8,738 bases of DNA from Rhizobiaceae bacterium (GTDB lineage: Bacteria; Pseudomonadota; Alphaproteobacteria; Rhizobiales; Rhizobiaceae), in assembly GCA_021648425.1 (NCBI GenBank), contig JAKISV010000121.1, positions 1 to 8,738 on the forward strand, read 5' to 3'. The position numbers and the translations under genes were made by a program. How positions within the stretch are numbered: position 1 is the first letter of the stretch; each line of letters begins with the position of its first letter. The notes under the pieces were generated by a model. That model saw only the letters and a program-made list of their open reading frames with translations. It had not been told where the DNA came from and did no database searches. Positions 6,720-8,738 of this stretch are shown one piece after another.

Positions 6720-7105
6720 ATATTGCCAACGACGGTTTTCAACATGCCTTTAACCTGCCCGGCAATCTCGCCCAATTGCTGATTATCAATGCCCTGCATT
6801 GAAGCCTGCGGATCAACCGCGCTTACTTCCACATCGCCATTGCCGATTGAACGCACAATCACGTTGCACGGCAACATCGAACCTACCTTAGGTTCCACAC
6901 CAATAGCCCCCCAGGCCAGTTTCGGATTGCAGGCACCTAAAATGAGGTAATTATCCATATCCTCATCAATCTTCTTCTTCATTGTCGCTTTCACATCAAT
7001 TTCGGTGAGAACGCCAAAGCCCTGATCACCCAGCGCAGTGCGAGTGCGCTCAACCACTTCATCGAAATCGGCGGAACTGAATATTCTGTCTATTGTATAG
7101 GCCAT
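6716..7105 (-). CDS. DUF302 domain-containing protein
   Basis: This 129-residue protein is a single DUF302 domain, a family of unknown biochemical function in bacteria and archaea. The recognisable core runs from DFDEVVERTRTALGDQGFGVLTEIDVKATM (about 13-42) through YLILGACNPKLAWGAIGVEPKVGSMLPCNVIVR, with the typical GACNP and LPCNV motifs, each holding one Cys. No signal peptide or membrane segment is visible. The start is ATG at 7105, followed by the plausible N-terminus MAYTIDRIFSSADFDE; upstream there is only a weak GAG-containing site. It is the first gene of the three-gene operon, with the ATGA overlap to the SDR gene. A possible promoter lies in the divergent region at 7150-7177. Cofactor, ligand and partner are unknown. 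Being read together with an oxidoreductase and an NTF2-like protein suggests metabolism of a small molecule, which is inference only. Confidence 0.88.
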   Translation of the reverse strand: MAYTIDRIFSSADFDEVVERTRTALGDQGFGVLTEIDVKATMKKKIDEDMDNYLILGACNPKLAWGAIGVEPKVGSMLPCNVIVRSIGNGDVEVSAVDPQASMQGIDNQQLGEIAGQVKGMLKTVVGNI

Positions 7106-7149
7106 GGGACTACTCGCTTTGTTTCATATTAGAAGGATACGATACCAGA

Positions 7150-7177
7150 TATTTATGGGGTTCGACACCACATTCAA
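7150..7177 (-). promoter_or_regulatory. Possible promoter of the DUF302-SDR-NTF2 operon
   Basis: On the - strand TTGAAT (7177-7172) and TAAATA (7155-7150) are separated by 16 bases, upstream of the DUF302 start. The -35 element is a fair match to the sigma-70 consensus and the -10 is poor. The -35 directly abuts the inverted repeat beginning at 7178, so a factor bound there could affect initiation. This is pattern-based only. Confidence 0.3.
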
Positions 7178-7213
7178 GTCTTATCTGCACAATAAGACAT
7201 ATGCACTATTGTG
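7178..7213. promoter_or_regulatory. Two overlapping inverted repeats between divergent DUF302 and ppdK genes
   Basis: The first repeat is GTCTTAT (7178-7184) and ATAAGAC (7192-7198), a perfect 7-base dyad with a 7-base centre. The second is CACAATA (7188-7194) and TATTGTG (7207-7213), also perfect, with a 12-base centre. They share bases 7192-7194, so in RNA the two stems exclude each other; in DNA they could be operator half-sites. TGCAC also occurs twice in direct orientation (7186-7190 and 7202-7206). The region lies 60-95 bases before the ppdK start and next to the possible operon promoter. A TTGTGT at 7209-7214 might be a -35 for ppdK, but the -10 is weak. Confidence 0.4.
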
Positions 7214-7272
7214 TAGCGGTTTTAGACCATGTAATCGATAGGAAAGTGGCCCCATTGGGAATCGGGGAATAA

Positions 7273-8738
7273 ATGCAAAATTGGGTATATATATTTGGCG
7301 ACGGCAGCGCCCAGGGTGATGCCAGCATGGCTGCCCTGCTTGGCGGCAAAGGTGCCAACCTGGCTGAGATGAGCGCCCTTGGTTTGCCTGTGCCGCCGGG
7401 TTTTACCATTACCACTGAAGCTTCCAACTGGTATTATGCCAACGAGCACACACTCCCCCAGGCCCTTGAACAGCAGGTTGCCGAAGCAATCACCAATATT
7501 TCCAAATCCGCATCGCGTACATTTGGCCATGGTGATCATCCGCTATTACTGGCCATCCGCTCCGGTTCACGCGCTTCCATGCCCGGCATGATGGACACGG
7601 TACTCAATCTTGGCCTCAATGATGAAACCGTCAAAGCCCTGGCAATTGAGGCTGGCAGTGAGCGTTTTGCTCTGGATAGCTATCGCCGTTTTATCCAGAT
7701 GTATTGCGATGTGGTGCTGGGCGTTGACCATGCATTTTTTGAAGAAATTCTCGACGACGCCAAAGCGCGATTTGAACTGGAGCAGGATACTGATCTGAGT
7801 GCCGACAACTGGCGCACCGTCATCGAGCGTTATAAACAGCTGGTCGAAGAAGAACATGGCAAACCTTTCCCCCAGGATGTCAATGAACAATTGTGGGGAG
7901 CCATTCGCGCGGTATTTTCCTCCTGGATGAACCGCCGCGCCATTGCTTATCGCTCCCTGCACAATATCCCTGAACATTGGGGAACTGCAGTGAATATCCA
8001 GGCAATGGTGTTTGGTAATATGGGCCGTTCTTCCGCCACAGGCGTTGCTTTTACCCGCAACCCTTCCACTGGTGAAAACAAACTCTACGGCGAATTTCTG
8101 GTCAATGCCCAGGGTGAAGATGTGGTGGCTGGCATTCGCACCCCGCAAAATCTTACGGAAGAAGCCAGAATTGCCGCCGCCTCAGACAAGCCTTCGTTAG
8201 AAAAACTGATGCCCGAAGCCTTTGAAGAATTCAAAGCCATTGCCTCTCGCCTCGAGACCCATTTCAAAACCATGCAGGATCTGGAATTTACCGTTGAGCG
8301 CGGCAAATTATGGATGTTGCAGACCAGAACCGGTAAACGCACCGCAAAAGCAGCACTTCGCATCGCAGTTGAAATGGCCAATGAAGGATTGCTCACCAAA
8401 GACGAGGCCATCTGCCAGATTGACCCCGCCACGCTTGACCAACTGCTGCACCCCACCATTGCTCCATCGGCCAAGCGCGATGTTATCGCCACCGGATTGC
8501 CTGCATCTCCAGGTGCCGCCACCGGCCGCATTACTTTTTCCTCTGCTCAGGCTGAACAGCTGAAAAACGAACATAAACCTTCAATCCTGGTGCGTGTGGA
8601 AACCAGCCCTGAAGATATTTTGGGCATGCACGCCGCTGAGGGTCTTTTAACTGCTCGCGGTGGTATGACCTCTCACGCCGCTGTCGTAGCGCGTGGTATG
8701 GGCAAGCCTTGTGTTTCAGGAGCCGGCGGCATTCGCGT
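7273..8738 (+). CDS. ppdK: Pyruvate, phosphate dikinase, N-terminal part (3' end outside window)
   Basis: PPDK reversibly interconverts pyruvate, ATP and phosphate with phosphoenolpyruvate, AMP and pyrophosphate in the cytoplasm, linking gluconeogenesis and glycolysis. About 488 of some 890 residues are present. The N-terminus WVYIFGDGSAQG is characteristic. The ATP-grasp domain shows GGKGANLAEM with Lys26 and RSGSRASMPGMMDTVLNLGLN with Arg96, matching known nucleotide-binding residues of the clostridial enzyme. Glu338, Gln350 and Arg352 (LEFTVERGKLWMLQTRTGKR) follow. The swivelling phosphohistidine domain has ASPGAATGRI and GGMTSHAAVVARGMGKPCV, with His468 as the phosphorylated residue. The PEP/pyruvate-binding barrel lies beyond the window. 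The ATG at 7273 is fixed by an in-frame TAA immediately before it and a GGGGAA site just upstream. No damage is seen. Its position downstream of smc agrees with the gene order I recall from related alphaproteobacteria. Confidence 0.96.
   Translation, partial: MQNWVYIFGDGSAQGDASMAALLGGKGANLAEMSALGLPVPPGFTITTEASNWYYANEHTLPQALEQQVAEAITNISKSASRTFGHGDHPLLLAIRSGSRASMPGMMDTVLNLGLNDETVKALAIEAGSERFALDSYRRFIQMYCDVVLGVDHAFFEEILDDAKARFELEQDTDLSADNWRTVIERYKQLVEEEHGKPFPQDVNEQLWGAIRAVFSSWMNRRAIAYRSLHNIPEHWGTAVNIQAMVFGNMGRSSATGVAFTRNPSTGENKLYGEFLVNAQGEDVVAGIRTPQNLTEEARIAAASDKPSLEKLMPEAFEEFKAIASRLETHFKTMQDLEFTVERGKLWMLQTRTGKRTAKAALRIAVEMANEGLLTKDEAICQIDPATLDQLLHPTIAPSAKRDVIATGLPASPGAATGRITFSSAQAEQLKNEHKPSILVRVETSPEDILGMHAAEGLLTARGGMTSHAAVVARGMGKPCVSGAGGIR

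Noticed and set aside
6153..6782. 209-codon + strand frame opposite the SDR gene
   Set aside because: It mirrors the SDR codons, has no recognisable domain, and the SDR frame has a full catalytic tetrad.
1..8738. CRISPR array, tRNA or rRNA gene, insertion sequence, toxin-antitoxin or defence cassette
   Set aside because: I saw no regularly spaced repeats, tRNA-like cloverleaf or transposase motif. The unrecognised membrane protein alone is not enough to claim a defence system.

Overview
The window looks like an alphaproteobacterial chromosome, probably of the Hyphomicrobiales (Rhizobiales) type. The evidence is the form of the SMC and pyruvate phosphate dikinase proteins, their closeness on one strand, a GluQ-type tRNA-modifying enzyme, and two long palindromic intergenic repeats with GGGCTYGACCCG cores. 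Core genes sample at about 53-58% GC. Two damaged accessory genes are clearly more AT-rich.

Layout on the + strand, left to right. (1) The C-terminal part of gluQ (1-519), cut by the window edge. (2) A palindromic repeat (534-641). (3) An unrecognised two-helix membrane protein gene (804-1403) with an in-frame TGA. (4) The C-terminal third of a DeoR-family regulator on the - strand (1478 to about 1723). (5) smc, lacking its first roughly 115-120 codons and beginning exactly where the DeoR fragment ends (about 1709-4819). (6) A RimJ/RimL-like GNAT acetyltransferase gene (4841-5392) with an in-frame TAA. (7) A second palindromic repeat (5427-5550). (8) A compact - strand operon: DUF302 protein (7105-6716), SDR oxidoreductase (6719-6018) and NTF2-like/DUF4440 protein (6008-5616). 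(9) A divergent regulatory region with two overlapping inverted repeats. (10) The first 488 codons of ppdK (7273 to the window end), intact so far.

The most notable feature is the deoR/smc junction near 1706-1735. Two unrelated genes, facing away from each other, have both lost their 5' ends at the same point, inside a short stretch compatible with both genes and centred on a GGCGCC palindrome. This is either a real inversion-type rearrangement that removes the SMC Walker A motif, or an inverted chimera made during amplification or assembly. The two in-frame stops are more likely gene decay, or sequence errors, than recoding, because TAA, TAG and TGA all end other genes here. I found no RNA genes, CRISPR arrays, insertion sequences or convincing new defence system. 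The intact ordinary parts are the ppdK start and the DUF302-SDR-NTF2 operon.
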